64,000 nt of DNA from Melanopsichium pennsylvanicum (lineage: Eukaryota; Basidiomycota; Ustilaginomycetes; Ustilaginales): assembly GCA_900208305.1 (NCBI GenBank), contig OAPG01000011.1, forward strand, positions 620,001 to 684,000. The letters run 5' to 3'. The notes under the pieces are model-generated. The model saw only the letters and a program-made list of their open reading frames with translations. It ran no database searches and was not told the origin of the DNA. Below are positions 40,624 to 51,925 of the stretch, piece after piece (the first letter of the stretch is position 1; each line of letters opens with the position of its first letter). A program made the translations under genes and the position numbers.

Positions 40624-42669
40624 CTACCTGCTACTCGAAAATTTCCTCAAAGGATCAGCCTTTTTTCCACGTTTACCACCTCTAACATTGTTCTTGTTTG
40701 TCGAACTCCTTCCCTTTCCACTTTTTCCATCTTTGGCCCTTTTCCCCTTGCCATCGTCCTTTTGCTTGTTCTTGGGCACATACCCCTTATAGCCCGTATT
40801 GGCGTTTCCGCTGAGTTTGCTATTGGGGTTGATGATTTTGGGCACGAGGTATGTAGGAACATGTTTCAAGTGACTCTGCTGTGCTCTTGTGTTCAACAGA
40901 GCCTTGTCATGTTGCAAATAGCTCAAATCATCCGGGTGGTCTTCGAAATGCGATTGAAGTTTGATCGAAGTCAAAATTTCGGTTTTCAACTCTTTGATCC
41001 TTGCCTCTCTAATGAGCGCTTTGGTGATACTCTTGAGTGTATCTCCAACTCGATATCGGAATCCTTCGACAGAGGATGCGTCATAGTTCCATTCTTGAAG
41101 CACACCTCCAATGACAGAGGTGGAACGGGAGATTTTATTAAAGACCTTTTCGTCGTATTGACTGCTAGGAAGCGTAAGATACTTGCACTTACCTACTTCC
41201 GAGGTAGGAACGACAAAGGAAAGGGAGGTTCCAGAAGCACCACCACGAGCTGTACGACCGACACGGTGGATGTACGAATCCACGGTGGGTGGAAGATCAA
41301 AGTTGATGACGCACGAGACGTTGACAAAGTCGACTCCACGAGAAACGCCGAATTCGTTCGCGGAAGAAGATGGTTTCTTGCCATTCTTGGTCTGCTTGGT
41401 CTTCTTAATCGTCCCATTCTCTTTCGAAGCTGATTTGCGCTTCCTCGAACCAGCCTCATCTTCATGTTCATCCTCACCCTCCTCCTCCTCCTCTGCTTCA
41501 GTTTCACTCTCATCAGCATCAGCATGAGCAAGATGTCCGTTTTGCTCATCAGTGGCAACAATGTAGTCAAACTTGCCTTTGTTGAACTCCTGCACAATGC
41601 TGTACCTGGAATTGATGGGCAATTCTGCATTGAGCACACATGCCTTCAGACCAAATTTCTCCAAAAACAACTTCAACCTATATCCCCTCTCCAACTCGTT
41701 GACAAACAGAATCGCTTTGCCCCTGATCAGTTTGAGCTTCAAAATCACGTATACCAGCAGAAACTTGTCTTCTTCGCTCGTCTTTGTATAAAATTGGACC
41801 AAGTTGGATGCTGGTCCTTCGTCTTGTTCGTTAAGTTTGAGGATGACTGGATTGCGTAGGAGGAGACCTTTGAGTTTGGTTACGTCGGATGTCATTGTAG
41901 CTGACATGAGGAAGGTTTGGAAATGAGATGGAAGGTAAGAGCCGGAGAGAAGGGATTTCACATCTGAATCGTGACCGTACGATAAGATGAGATCTGCTTC
42001 ATCGATCGCCAATGTTTCCATACCTGTTTTGAGGTCAAGAGACGAGTTGGTGAGGTAAGACAAGGCTTTGGAAGGAGTGGCGATGATGACGTCTGGCTTT
42101 TCGCTAAGTAGTAGACGTTGGACCTTGTCAGATGCATCTCGAGCAACATTGACAATACGAATATCGTCTCTGACATATTCGATGATGACGCTGAGATGTC
42201 GGAATACCTGTTCTGCGAGTTCGCGAGTGGGGACTAGCACGAGAGCACGGGTAAGTTGATGATTGGGGTGCGACTTGGCAACAGCGCTCTTTGCATCGAT
42301 GACTTTTTGAAGCAAAGGAAGTCCATATGCGAGCGTCTTCCCAGAACCAGTGCGTGCGCGAGCAAGAATATCTTTACCGGCGAGAGCTAGTGGAATGGCT
42401 TTCTGCTGAATGAGGGTGGGGATGCCAAAGCCCAAATCGGCAAGTGCACGAAGGAGTCGAGGGTCCAAAATGTGAGAGAAGACGTTGAAGCCTAGTCGTT
42501 CTGCATCCTCTTGTGTGGGTAGTTCGATGCCGTGCTTTGTGGCAAGCGTCGAGGTTGTTGTAGAAGAATTGGTATTGGTGGTACTAGCAGCCGGCATGGC
42601 AGTGGCTTTGGCGATGGTTGGAGGCTGGAGCGAATCCGCCTTGACCTTTGATGTGGATGCTTCCGACAT
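40624..42669 (-). CDS. DBP9: DEAD-box RNA helicase Dbp9
   Basis: Single exon, 681 residues. Q motif region [13 protein letters not shown]; motif I A-R-T-G-S-G-K-T at 105-112; P-T-R-E-L-A near 147; motif II D-E-A-D at 223-226 followed by L-I-L-S-Y-G-H-D, which is diagnostic of the Dbp9/DDX56 subfamily; S-A-T; and [10 protein letters not shown] as motif VI. An acidic insertion of about 60 residues lies just before the R-G-V-D-F-V-N-V block, as in other Dbp9 proteins. The tail is Lys/Gly-rich. Dbp9 works in the nucleolus on 60S ribosomal subunit assembly (27S rRNA processing). The start chosen is the only reasonable ATG before the conserved part. Confidence 0.92.
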   Translation of the reverse strand: MSEASTSKVKADSLQPPTIAKATAMPAASTTNTNSSTTTSTLATKHGIELPTQEDAERLGFNVFSHILDPRLLRALADLGFGIPTLIQQKAIPLALAGKDILARARTGSGKTLAYGLPLLQKVIDAKSAVAKSHPNHQLTRALVLVPTRELAEQVFRHLSVIIEYVRDDIRIVNVARDASDKVQRLLLSEKPDVIIATPSKALSYLTNSSLDLKTGMETLAIDEADLILSYGHDSDVKSLLSGSYLPSHFQTFLMSATMTSDVTKLKGLLLRNPVILKLNEQDEGPASNLVQFYTKTSEEDKFLLVYVILKLKLIRGKAILFVNELERGYRLKLFLEKFGLKACVLNAELPINSRYSIVQEFNKGKFDYIVATDEQNGHLAHADADESETEAEEEEEGEDEHEDEAGSRKRKSASKENGTIKKTKQTKNGKKPSSSANEFGVSRGVDFVNVSCVINFDLPPTVDSYIHRVGRTARGGASGTSLSFVVPTSEVGKCKYLTLPSSQYDEKVFNKISRSTSVIGGVLQEWNYDASSVEGFRYRVGDTLKSITKALIREARIKELKTEILTSIKLQSHFEDHPDDLSYLQHDKALLNTRAQQSHLKHVPTYLVPKIINPNSKLSGNANTGYKGYVPKNKQKDDGKGKRAKDGKSGKGRSSTNKNNVRGGKRGKKADPLRKFSSSR

Positions 42670-43268
42670 GCTGATGCGATACCTCTTTCAAGTAGATTGA
42701 GCGCAGAAGGTCGGTGCAAGATGGTGAGCAGGAAACCAAAAGCGTAGGGAAAGATAGAAACATCTGAAATCAAGGAGGACCCTTACACACAACTTTTTCG
42801 CAAATAGCAGCAAAGACTAACTCTTACTGAAAATCCTACACAACTGAGCACATCAATCAAATTTTAAATTCTCCAAAAATTTCAGTAAAAGTGGCATAAT
42901 TACACGGTGACAAAATTCGGCATACGGCAAATTCGGTCGTCGTTGTGGATGCCATTGTTCCTACCGGCCGATAGTTTCTAGCGAGCATCCCTCGGAATTC
43001 GGTTTTCAAAATTAGACCCTAATTTGGCACTTTTCGACGTGAGGCGATTCTTTCCCTTCCTCTTGATATTTCAATTATACTTACTGAGCCACCATCATCG
43101 TGCACGCCATTCCGAAATTCGCTCGTTGGCTGGCCGAACATATCGACTGCGGATCTTGTACCTCGCACCTCTTGGCAGCACATCATCAAAGATCTCTCCG
43201 CACCAGCACAGCATCAGCGAAAAGTCTTCTGCGCGTCCGAGCTAGGTTTTTTTTTTTCTTTGCCCATC
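42670..43268. other. Divergent promoter region DBP9 / U2AF1
   Basis: No gene. An 11-nt T-run (about 43247-43257) lies just before the U2AF1 start codon. Confidence 0.5.
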
Positions 43269-44114
43269 ATGGCCTCCTACCTCGCCTCGATCTATGGCAC
43301 TGAACAGGACAAAGTCAATTGCTCATTCTACTACAAGATTGGCGCATGTCGTCACGGAGACCGATGTTCTCGAAAACATATTCGTCCACCATACTCTTGT
43401 ACTCTTCTCCTCTCCAATATCTATCGTAATCCACGACATCACGAGGCTGATTGCACTATCACCGATTCCGAACTTCAGACCCAATTCGACGAATTTTACC
43501 AAGACATGTTTTGCGAACTGTCCAAATATGGCGACCTTATCGAAATGCATGTTTGCGACAATGTGGGCGATCATCTCATCGGCAACGTTTATGCACGTTA
43601 TAGGACCGAATCGGATGCGCAATTTGCAGTGGATGCGTTGAACGATCGATGGTACGATTCCAAGCCCTTGTTTGCAGAATTGAGTCCAGTGACTGATTTT
43701 CAAGAGGCCTGTTGTAGGCAAAACGAAACAAGCGAATGTAACAGAGGTGGGTTCTGCAACTTTATGCATTTAAGGTATGCAACAAGAAGTTTACGAAAAG
43801 AGTTGAATCATCAACTCGCAGTAGAATTGAAAAGGAGGAACGAGCAACCTAGCACAAAGCCTGACGGGTTGGGAAAGAAAAAATTGGGTTGGAAGGAGCG
43901 TCTGGCCTTGGAACAAGGAGAACAAGTGATCGAGTCTGACAATGACGATGACAATCAGGAACATGCTAGAACGGCAAAAAGAGATTGGAAGAGCGGTTCG
44001 TCAGGAGGCGATTGGAGAAGTCTTCCAAGAACCGAACCTCACGATGATGCACAGACAGATAAGGATTCATCGCCGAAAGACGGCGCTCAGCAAGAGGCTG
44101 CATTAGAGCCGTAA
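43269..44114 (+). CDS. U2AF1: U2AF small subunit, 3' splice-site recognition factor
   Basis: Single exon, 281 residues, starting M-A-S-Y-L-A-S-I-Y-G-T-E-Q-D-K as in other U2AF35 proteins. Zinc finger 1 is C-S-F-Y-Y-K-I-G-A-C-R-H-G-D-R-C (about 17-32), a U2AF-type RRM spans about 65-145, and zinc finger 2 (C-C-R-Q ... C-N-R-G-G-F-C-N-F-M-H) about 150-172. The C-terminal third is Lys/Asp-rich rather than an RS domain, as is common in fungi. It pairs with U2AF65 and reads the AG of introns in the nucleus. Its 3' end faces RXT3, 254 bp away. Confidence 0.93.
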   Translation: MASYLASIYGTEQDKVNCSFYYKIGACRHGDRCSRKHIRPPYSCTLLLSNIYRNPRHHEADCTITDSELQTQFDEFYQDMFCELSKYGDLIEMHVCDNVGDHLIGNVYARYRTESDAQFAVDALNDRWYDSKPLFAELSPVTDFQEACCRQNETSECNRGGFCNFMHLRYATRSLRKELNHQLAVELKRRNEQPSTKPDGLGKKKLGWKERLALEQGEQVIESDNDDDNQEHARTAKRDWKSGSSGGDWRSLPRTEPHDDAQTDKDSSPKDGAQQEAALEP

Positions 44115-44368
44115 ACCTATGGAAATGCCCATCAGTGATATTCTGAAATGACACATCATCACTCTGCCACATGTCTGCCTGAGCTCTCTGCGCTTGACAA
44201 CGTCGTAAAAGAACACGGCGTAATCTGCTTCATCAGTCCATCACACAAACAGCTCCATCGTGTCCGGTGGAATCTTGTGTAGGATTCCGTACAATGATGT
44301 TTATGATTTGCCCAGCAACTCATCCAGCCACACAATGCTGATACAGTCAAGAGACTGATGATCGCGCC

Positions 44369-47300
44369 TCACTGGATCTCCCAGAACAGTCTCTTATCCC
44401 CACCCTCTCGCTCCAGCTGCTCTTCACTTCTCCTCTTGACGCTTTTCACAACATCCCTTAATGGCACGATTTGTGTAGCCTCCAACAATCCTTTGAGATC
44501 CACCTCGTCGCTCTGGCGCTTACCTGTCTCGACAGATGCCCGATACCACGCGAGCTGATCCATTCTAGCCTTGGCACCCTTCCTCCCATTTCCCTGTGCA
44601 TAACCCGGCTGCTTCAATTCGACACTCTCCACCACCAGACTTACACCATCGTGCGAATTGCCCCACGAACGACTCTTGATTCCGCCGCGTTGACAGCCCT
44701 TGTACGCGATGAGTTTGGGTGCGATGCGCAGGATCACGCTGAGATCGCATGGACTATGTACCTCTGCACCAGCGCTCTTCTTGCTTCCATCCTTGTCAGT
44801 CTCATCAACCATCTCAATATACCCTTCGCCAGGGCCAACAGAGCGGTGGCCAGAAGAAAGAGGGGCAGAAGCGAAACCATTCCAAGCGCGAGCAGCCCTC
44901 CCAGGGGGCACCCAAGCAGGAATCCCTTCGGCTTCGAGAGAAGGTCCTTCGACCCATCCCGCGTGGACGCACATGGCTAGCACGTCCGAATCGTCCGTGT
45001 ACACGTCGGTTCCCCACAGCTTGCGTCGAAGCAGAGGGTTGATGTGCCAGAATATCCAAGGCGAAACCATTGGAGACTTGCCTCTGCCTGCATTGACACC
45101 ATCGGCTTTGGCTGCAGTGGCTTCGCCTTTTATCGCGTGCTTCTTGTCTTCTGCAACAAGCTCCTTTTCAGATGCCTGCGGAGTAGCTTGAGCTGGGTAG
45201 GGGGGGATCTTCTGTCCGAACAACTGTGCTTCAGCAACGCGTTCCTCGATTCGCATCTCTAGACTCATCCTAGCATGCTCCTTGCCCCTCCAGCCCAACT
45301 TCCAGCTTTGCGCGCTTCCAGTACCACTTAACGCCCTGGTCCCCTTCTCCCCTTCCAACAACTTCTTCAATACTTCTCCGACCTCGCACCTGGCCAGACA
45401 CTCGGCCTCGAGCTTTGTATATCCATCCCACTCTGGACCGCCCCTTCCACCGCACGAGAGCAGATCGCCCGAGATTCGCACCTCGAGTGTAGAACCTACA
45501 TTGCGAGCTAAAAGCTCTGCAGGGAAGAGCGGGTCAACGGTGGAATCGTAGAGCCAGGAGCCAAGATGGCGAACGGGCCGGCCTTTGTCCATTCCGATGA
45601 GATGACGGGGGAGGGCATCGATTGGGGCTAAAATACCAGGGGTGGAGATGGCAGGCGCGGATTCAGATGTGGATTCACCCTCTTTGGCTCGTTGCTCAGC
45701 GTTGCGCTCTGCTGCTGAAGCGGGTACAGGAGCAGAGGTTGCTTGCTCTTGAGCAATCTCCACAGCCGCAGCAGATTGTTCGTCAGCTTCAGTTGCACCG
45801 CCCTCGTCGAGTCGTGGCTCTTGATGTTCTTGTTGCAGGTGTTCTTCCGTCTCGGCAGCATTCAACGGCAGCCTCTCAGCCCGCCTAATACTCTCATCCC
45901 TTTCACACAGCTCCAAATACAGCCAGACAGGCTCGCTGTCTACTCTAGGCCCGGCATTCGGATCTCGAATCACATGCGGCTGAGGCTGCACCAACGCTTC
46001 CGCTCCTGGCGGAATGCCTCCAAACATGGCCGGATGGATTCCGGGAGGGAGTGGCATGCCTGGCGGGTAACCAATGACCTGAGCAGCTGCGTGAAAGTCG
46101 GCCATGTTGGGCGGCCGTCCATACGCTGCTGCTTGCTGTTGAGCTGTTGCAATCAGAGCTTCTCCCAACGACTCTGGTGGCGGTCGAATGTGTGGCGGTA
46201 GCTCGCCTATGGCTCCAGGATGCATCTGCGAGGCTGCCGCAGCGGCCGCATGCGCAGCTTGAGCCTGCGCCTGTGCTTGTGCCTGGGCCTGGGCCTGAGC
46301 TACTGCATGACGCTCACGCTCTTTCTCCCTCTCGATGGCGGCGAGTTTCTCCGCCTGTTGTTTCTCCCTTCGACGCTCACGGCGTTCTCGCTCCTTTTCC
46401 TTTTCTCGCTCTTTCTCCTTCTCTCGTTCGCGTTCCTTGTCGAGTTCACGATCGCGTTCACGCTGACGCTCTCGTTCGAGCTCCTCAATACGAAGTCGCT
46501 CCCTTTCCCTTTCTAGCTCCCTTTCACGTTCCATCTCGAGCTCCCGCTCCCTCTCCCGCGCAACTTCCCTTTTGCGCAGCCTCTCACGCTCGTGCTCAGC
46601 GTCCATCTCGCGCTCACGTTGCATGGCCATTTCCCTGTCTCTTTCCCTCATGTCCCTGTCACTTGAAGGACCACCGTAGGGAGACATAGAGGGACCACGA
46701 AGTGGAGGACCATCTCTGAAAGGTGCGCCCCTCTCACTGCTCGGAGAAAGTGGACCTCGTCGCGGTGCTGCGGTATCCAGCTTTGCACCTGCCTCTGCTC
46801 TCGGACCAGCCATGGGCGGAGGTGGACCTGAACGCGGGTGTCGATCGGGTTCAAAGTGCGGCGGCAATGCGCCGGCTGTACTTGCTCGATCATAGGCGGC
46901 CGGTCGGGATTGAGCAGGAATGGACGATTCACGCGAAGGAACTGCACTAGCACTGGAGGCGGGTTTTGGATCTTTCTTTCGTCGATCGCCATCGCGGCTC
47001 TGCGTGGGGCTGGCGGGAGGGTAAGGCAGAGGAGGAGGGGGACCTCGGTCGTCATATCCTCTGCCGCCAGCAGATTTTGCTGAAGGAAGGCCAAGTGGAC
47101 CAGAGGAAGGTCCGCGAGGAGCGTATCGATCGTACATGGGCTCATCGATCATCATAGGTTCGCCACTGTGCATTCTGCGTCCGTAGCGATCCCCACCTGC
47201 CAACATTTCGCGCTCTCTATCTCGCTCCCTTTCTCTCTGCATGAGCTCACGCTCCGACATGGGTGCGTCATACGGACCATACGAAAGCGGAGCACGCATA

Positions 47301-48334
47301 CGTTCTGGGGAGCGACCTGTAGGTGGAAGCATACCTCCAGAGGCAGGAGGAATGGGACCGGATCTGGAATCATCGTAAGGACCAGCCACGTAAGGCGCGT
47401 GACGAGGGGAGCTGTCTGGGCCCATGGCTGCGAGAGGGATGTCGGCGCTGGGCTCTCGCACACGTCCTGCTCCTGGAGGGCCTGTTCGAGTTGCATGACC
47501 CGGTGCTGGGCTTCTGCGAGGTGGAAGGGAAGAAGGGTAAGGTTCACGGGGGCTGCGAGAAGGCTCTCCTGGTATACCGGGAGCTGGAGCGCCCATAGCG
47601 TATCGCATGTCGCCACTGGGAATTCTTGCGTGTTGGGAAGGAGGCATGTCGGGTGCACCGCCAGGTCGCTGTGAAGCTCTCCATCTCATTTCGCGTTCCC
47701 TTTCGAGCTCGTATTCTCTCTCGCGCTCCCACTCACGGTCTCTGTGATAGGCGGGTGGAGCGCCCTCTTGCTGCGAGTCGCTCCACTTGCGTCGTGGCGG
47801 TGCAGATTGGGAAGACGGGCTTGTCGGAGTGTGGCCGTAAGGCATGATGGGTGAGCGAGTGGTAGGAGGAACGGTACGGGAAGAAGGAACACCGGAATAC
47901 ATTGCGCCGCGGCCTCTGTCACGTTCTCTTTGTTCTCGTTCCCATTGTTCGCGCTCACGCTCTCGCTCCCATTCCCTCTCGCGTTCACGATCGCGTGCTG
48001 CTGCTGCTGCTGAAGGGCCTCGGTCGCGTTCACGATCATACATCATGTGCCTAGGATCGGAGGGCTCGGGAGCGCCAGAGGGACCAAGGAGGGAGTTCAT
48101 GTTCATGACATCAGATCGAGGAGCGGATTGGCGCCAGCGTTCTCGAGCTGGATCGTCCATGACGGAAGAAGTGCGAGAAGGTGGTCTGAGAAGAGGTAGA
48201 GGATGAGCTGCACTTGGTGGTGCGGATGGAGAGGCAGGAAAGTTGCGCTGTGAGCCAGAGTGATACGAGGAGGAAGCGCCTGTCGGGGATCGTTGTTGTG
48301 GTTGGTGAGGAGGCTGCGGGGGCATGTCGGCCAA
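44369..48334 (-). CDS. RXT3: Rxt3-domain protein, Rpd3L histone deacetylase subunit
   Basis: Single exon, 1321 residues. Residues 1-540 are Pro/Ser/Arg-rich low complexity. Residues about 550-700 are almost pure R/E/D dipeptide-type repeats, likely a long single helix, followed by an A-Q repeat (about 700-715). The Rxt3 domain spans roughly 880-1150, with W-L-Y-D-S-T-V-D-P, W-I-F-W-H-I-N-P, and the signature W-G-T-D-V-Y-T-D-D-S-D-V-L-A-M-C-V-H-A-G-W. A further conserved region (L-S-V-I-L-R-I-A-P) follows. Rxt3 belongs to the large Sin3-Rpd3 complex in the nucleus. Yeast Rxt3 is about 294 residues; the extra length is disordered. The repeated GAGCGCGAG-type codons explain many open antisense frames here, which are not genes. 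Confidence 0.88.
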   Translation of the reverse strand: MADMPPQPPHQPQQRSPTGASSSYHSGSQRNFPASPSAPPSAAHPLPLLRPPSRTSSVMDDPARERWRQSAPRSDVMNMNSLLGPSGAPEPSDPRHMMYDRERDRGPSAAAAARDREREREWEREREREQWEREQRERDRGRGAMYSGVPSSRTVPPTTRSPIMPYGHTPTSPSSQSAPPRRKWSDSQQEGAPPAYHRDREWEREREYELEREREMRWRASQRPGGAPDMPPSQHARIPSGDMRYAMGAPAPGIPGEPSRSPREPYPSSLPPRRSPAPGHATRTGPPGAGRVREPSADIPLAAMGPDSSPRHAPYVAGPYDDSRSGPIPPASGGMLPPTGRSPERMRAPLSYGPYDAPMSERELMQRERERDREREMLAGGDRYGRRMHSGEPMMIDEPMYDRYAPRGPSSGPLGLPSAKSAGGRGYDDRGPPPPLPYPPASPTQSRDGDRRKKDPKPASSASAVPSRESSIPAQSRPAAYDRASTAGALPPHFEPDRHPRSGPPPPMAGPRAEAGAKLDTAAPRRGPLSPSSERGAPFRDGPPLRGPSMSPYGGPSSDRDMRERDREMAMQREREMDAEHERERLRKREVARERERELEMERERELERERERLRIEELERERQRERDRELDKEREREKEKEREKEKERERRERRREKQQAEKLAAIEREKERERHAVAQAQAQAQAQAQAQAAHAAAAAASQMHPGAIGELPPHIRPPPESLGEALIATAQQQAAAYGRPPNMADFHAAAQVIGYPPGMPLPPGIHPAMFGGIPPGAEALVQPQPHVIRDPNAGPRVDSEPVWLYLELCERDESIRRAERLPLNAAETEEHLQQEHQEPRLDEGGATEADEQSAAAVEIAQEQATSAPVPASAAERNAEQRAKEGESTSESAPAISTPGILAPIDALPRHLIGMDKGRPVRHLGSWLYDSTVDPLFPAELLARNVGSTLEVRISGDLLSCGGRGGPEWDGYTKLEAECLARCEVGEVLKKLLEGEKGTRALSGTGSAQSWKLGWRGKEHARMSLEMRIEERVAEAQLFGQKIPPYPAQATPQASEKELVAEDKKHAIKGEATAAKADGVNAGRGKSPMVSPWIFWHINPLLRRKLWGTDVYTDDSDVLAMCVHAGWVEGPSLEAEGIPAWVPPGRAARAWNGFASAPLSSGHRSVGPGEGYIEMVDETDKDGSKKSAGAEVHSPCDLSVILRIAPKLIAYKGCQRGGIKSRSWGNSHDGVSLVVESVELKQPGYAQGNGRKGAKARMDQLAWYRASVETGKRQSDEVDLKGLLEATQIVPLRDVVKSVKRRSEEQLEREGGDKRLFWEIQ

Positions 48335-49365
48335 AGCTTTGGGCTACAAAGAGGTGCTCAAGAGCACACTGATTAATGATGTATGTGTGTATTTGGCGTG
48401 TTGAAAAGATCGAATGTTGCGCAAAGACCAGTGTGAGTGTTGTGAAATGGAAGATGATAAGAAAAGCAATGTTTAGTGCTATGGCGACGATTTGTGTGGG
48501 TGGTTGCGATGCTATGCGATGATGGTCGTCGAGTGTGGAGTTTTGGATAGAGAAGAAACGATGCAGAGAGCGCGCGACCCATGTCAAAAGTATTTTTTTT
48601 TGGTGAGTCGGACTGAAAGCGACAATTGGACTGCTGTTGCATTTTACGAGTCTGTTTTGCCCCGCGCTCGGTGGGCGGCAGGAAGTGGAAGCTTTTGGTT
48701 AGATTTTTAGCCAATTTGTTTTAGCTGTGTACTGCAAATAAAAATAATCAAAAATGTATTCGTAGAATAAATGACTCTTTGGTTTTGATTAGCTGGCTGA
48801 TACGGTACGTGATTGGATGCCATCTAAAAAGAATATCAATTAAAAATTAAAAATTAAACTTAGACTCTACAGTTCCATGCGTCGACCCTATTCGTGATTA
48901 TGAGAGGTGATTGACGAGCGAGGAGGTCTCTGATACAGTAATTTATGCTCAACTTTGATTTTGTTTGACTGGCTACATGGTCACACTTTACTCGATCTTC
49001 ATTGGCCTCGTGATCCAAATTTGGCATAAAGTCGTGTAAAGAAACAGAAATGTATCGTTTATGCAGGTGATGATTACGCGGTACACGGCTGAACCGATTC
49101 TGTTGGGATGCTAAACAGTAATAAAGGCAGGAAGCCGATGAACTCTCCCACCAAGAAATCATCTTTCTTTATTATCTTGGTGCACTGGCCAACGTGCATA
49201 CGATCGGGTGTCTGAAGCGATTTCATTTCTATCACCACACTTTCGGAGCGTATCCGCATCAATCACAATGTGAATGTTTGACCTCTGAATCACTTGACCT
49301 CTTCCTATCTCCTCCGACCAACAAACTCATACTGATCACTTGGCAAGGGTTTGGACGTTCCGATC
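48335..49365. other. Divergent promoter region RXT3 / VPS25
   Basis: No gene supported; AT-rich in 48720-48870. Confidence 0.5.
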
Positions 49366-50171
49366 ATGACTACACTGGCAACAATACCTTCTGCCCTCGC
49401 CAACACCGCCGAATCTTCCCACGACGCAACGTCCAAGACGGCCAAAACAAGCTTTCGCTTCCCATCAATCCACTCGTTTCCCCCCTTTTACACAATTCAG
49501 CACAACCCCGTCACACGTTCGCAACAGCTCTCCCAATGGCGTTCTCTCATCCTTGACTATTGTCGTCATCATCGAATCTTTTCCCTTTCCCCTCTACCCT
49601 CTATCTCGGATGGTGCGACCAATCATGCCGCTTCCGATCCACATCAATTTCTGTTCGCAAACAAGTCAATTCAACGTACACTGTCCCCCGAATCAATACG
49701 ACAAATCCTTACCGACTTGGTAGATCATAAACAAGGCTTATGGGAAGATCAGTTGATCACCGGCAAAACAATAAAGACGGCATCCAGTAGTGCCGGTGGT
49801 GGGGTTGCGAACGTGTACGTGTACTGGAAGACCCCAGCGCAGTGGGCAGACACCATATATGACTGGATCATCGCAACCGGTCAAAACAAAAGCATTATGA
49901 CCCTCTTCGAACTAAACAAAGGTGATTTGGTCGTCGGTCAAGGTAAGTGGTCTCTCCCCCTCCCCCGTCTCAAAAGACACGAGAGAGAAACAGGAAACAA
50001 CGCTAAAATTGAACGCAAAAATACCTTTGTCTGCATTGCATATGCTCAGATTTTTACGACATGCCAACACCACTACTGAGATCAGCTTTGAAACATCTCA
50101 GCTCGCAGGGTAAGGCGCAGATCTTTGCCGGTTCGGAAGCAAATGATGGCGAAGGTGTCAAGTTTGTGTAA
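49366..50171 (+). CDS. VPS25: ESCRT-II subunit Vps25
   Basis: Two exons, 49366-49942 and 50050-50171, give 232 residues. The 107-bp intron (GTAAGT donor, CTCAG acceptor) keeps frame and supplies the family C-terminus. The first winged helix contains F-P-S-I-H-S-F-P-P-F-Y-T-I-Q, with the P-P-F-Y motif that binds Vps22/Vps36, then S-Q-W-R-S-L-I-L-D-Y-C. The second winged helix has Y-W-K-T-P-A-Q-W-A, then T-L-F-E-L-N. Exon 2 gives L-L-R-S-A-L-K-H-L and ends G-V-K-F-V, as expected. An insertion of Ser/Gly residues (about 140-150) is extra. Vps25 occurs twice per ESCRT-II and recruits ESCRT-III at endosomes for multivesicular body sorting. The start at 49366 is the first ATG of the frame. Confidence 0.92.
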
Positions 50172-50612
50172 TGGAAACAACAACTCCATCCCATCATCCA
50201 CGTATACCCAGCACTCGAATCGATGTCATCTTCTTCTACTGTAAAAATCGATTTCAAGTAGACTTTAATGCAATTAAAAAGAATGGATTGGCTTGGTACA
50301 CACACACACACACACAAGTGGTCAGTTTGAAAAGGCTCTTATGACCATGGGAGGCGATGTTGGTTGAATTGCTAGAGTGATGTAATGGTTACAGGACAAG
50401 GTGAAGAATAGGTTCTGAAAGCTGTTACAAGACCCAATTTACTTTGCAGATGAGAACTCATTTGGAATGGGAAAAGAAAAAGAGGCCTCGCTGTTTTGTG
50501 TGACAGGTACTACAGGAAATACATGACTCAAACTGTTTCCAAATATAAATTATACTAGAATATTATGACTGTCTCTCTTTCCTCCCCCTCCTCCTCCTCC
50601 TCATCATGATCA
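50172..50612. other. Convergent 3' region between VPS25 and FUR1
   Basis: No gene. A (CA)n run lies at about 50300-50316. Confidence 0.5.
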
Positions 50613-51311
50613 TCAACCGCTATAATACCTGTCGCCATAATCACCTAACCCCGGTGTGATATAAGCTTTGTCATCAAGTTTTTCGTCTACCCATGCGCTG
50701 ATGACTTTAACCTGTGGGAAATTTTCGTACATGTTACAGAGACCTTCTGGACTTGCGATCAAGTTAAGAAACAAGATCTGTTCTGGCTTTACACCATTTT
50801 CGATTAGAACTTGGATGGCTTTGATAGCACTACCACCTGTGGCTAGCATTGGATCTAAGAGGAGGACCCAACGATGAGCGATGTCCTCTGGCAATTTTGC
50901 ATAAAACAGTTTTGGTTTCGCTGTTTCTTCATCACGTTGGATGAGAATCTTTCCGATACGAACACTACGACAACATTCTCGAAGACCAGCTTCCATGGCT
51001 TCACCAGCACGAAGGATAGAAACACCACAGATTCGACCTTGGAAACATACACCAGAGTAAGAAGAACCGGTAGGTGTCATAACAGTTTTTGGAATAGTCG
51101 GAAGATGGTTGAGTCCCTCTTCGACAAGCAGACGAATGATGCGATCAGAATAGAAGATAAAGTCGGAACGAGGTGTACCAGTGTCACGAATGATAGTGAG
51201 CAGAGCATCCAGCTGTGCTGTTTGGGGTAGACGTGACGCGTTAGGTGGCAGAGCAGGTCCTGATTGGATTGAAAGCTCGCCTTTCGATGCTCGAGTAGCT
51301 GAGGTTTCCAT
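50613..51311 (-). CDS. FUR1: Uracil phosphoribosyltransferase
   Basis: Single exon, 232 residues from the ATG at 51311; an in-frame ATG at 51326 adds five residues. The PRPP-binding loop is L-L-L-D-P-M-L-A-T-G-G-S-A (about residues 150-162). Uracil-contacting regions G-V-S-I-L-R-A-G-E-A-M-E (about 98-109) and the C-terminal Y-I-T-P-G-L-G-D-Y-G-D-R-Y are intact, and length matches the family. It converts uracil plus PRPP to UMP in the cytosol, the pyrimidine salvage step that also activates 5-fluorouracil. Its upstream region is interrupted 440 bp before the ATG by the copia element, whose LTR promoter points toward this gene. Confidence 0.95.
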   Translation of the reverse strand: METSATRASKGELSIQSGPALPPNASRLPQTAQLDALLTIIRDTGTPRSDFIFYSDRIIRLLVEEGLNHLPTIPKTVMTPTGSSYSGVCFQGRICGVSILRAGEAMEAGLRECCRSVRIGKILIQRDEETAKPKLFYAKLPEDIAHRWVLLLDPMLATGGSAIKAIQVLIENGVKPEQILFLNLIASPEGLCNMYENFPQVKVISAWVDEKLDDKAYITPGLGDYGDRYYSG

Positions 51312-51751
51312 GCTGAGCCAAAACACCGTGCAAGGATTCGACTTGAAACAAAGCTATGCGAGATCTGGTCTTGAAGAGTTCGTGCGTCGGCGAGAGCTGA
51401 TGTCCGGTGTCCAGTATCAGATCGAGGCCCCAGAAACTATGATATAAGGATGGACTCGATGAGGCTAAAAACAAAATTTGACCAGCTTCTATAGCAGGAG
51501 CGAAAAGCTGGAGGGGTTGGAGGTCAAGATGGTGTATGCTCCGTGCCAATCAACCGAGTGCGCTGTATCCGTGTGCACAGCTGAAATGCTTAAACTTCGA
51601 AAAAATAATGTGACACGCTTTCTCGTCCCCTCTCCATAATGATGCCATGTGACTGGCCAAAATTAGGAATCCGTGCGCGTATTCCGGCATGTCGGATAGT
51701 CGGATCCCGTCCTCTATCACACAATATCGCGTCCATGACAGCCGGACAGAG
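51312..51751. other. FUR1 upstream region up to the copia insertion
   Basis: No gene. This is what remains of the FUR1 promoter between its ATG and the copia target-site duplication (51752-51756). Confidence 0.6.
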
Positions 51752-51756
51752 ATAAG
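51752..51756. repeat. Target-site duplication ATAAG (left)
   Basis: ATAAG directly abuts the left LTR; the same five bases abut the right LTR at 56732-56736. Confidence 0.9.
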
Positions 51757-51823
51757 AGTTGAAGGTTGTTATTCTTGGTTCTTATTTGCTTGATTTTTCT
51801 GACTATTTACATGCTGAATCTTC

Positions 51824-51836
51824 GGGTTTATATACC
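51824..51836 (-). promoter_or_regulatory. TATA box of the copia 3' LTR
   Basis: Minus-strand GGTATATAAACCC. The next gene downstream on this strand is FUR1, about 510 bp away. Confidence 0.55.
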
Positions 51837-51925
51837 TTCGTCGCGGCCCCCAAAATTCGGCAAAGACAGGGTAATCTTGTCAAGTATCGTTCGCTATACA
51901 CGTATTACAATATTTCCCTCTTATT

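Noticed and set aside
46147..47674. Several plus-strand frames opposite RXT3
   Set aside because: They arise from the repetitive Arg/Glu codons of RXT3 on the other strand.
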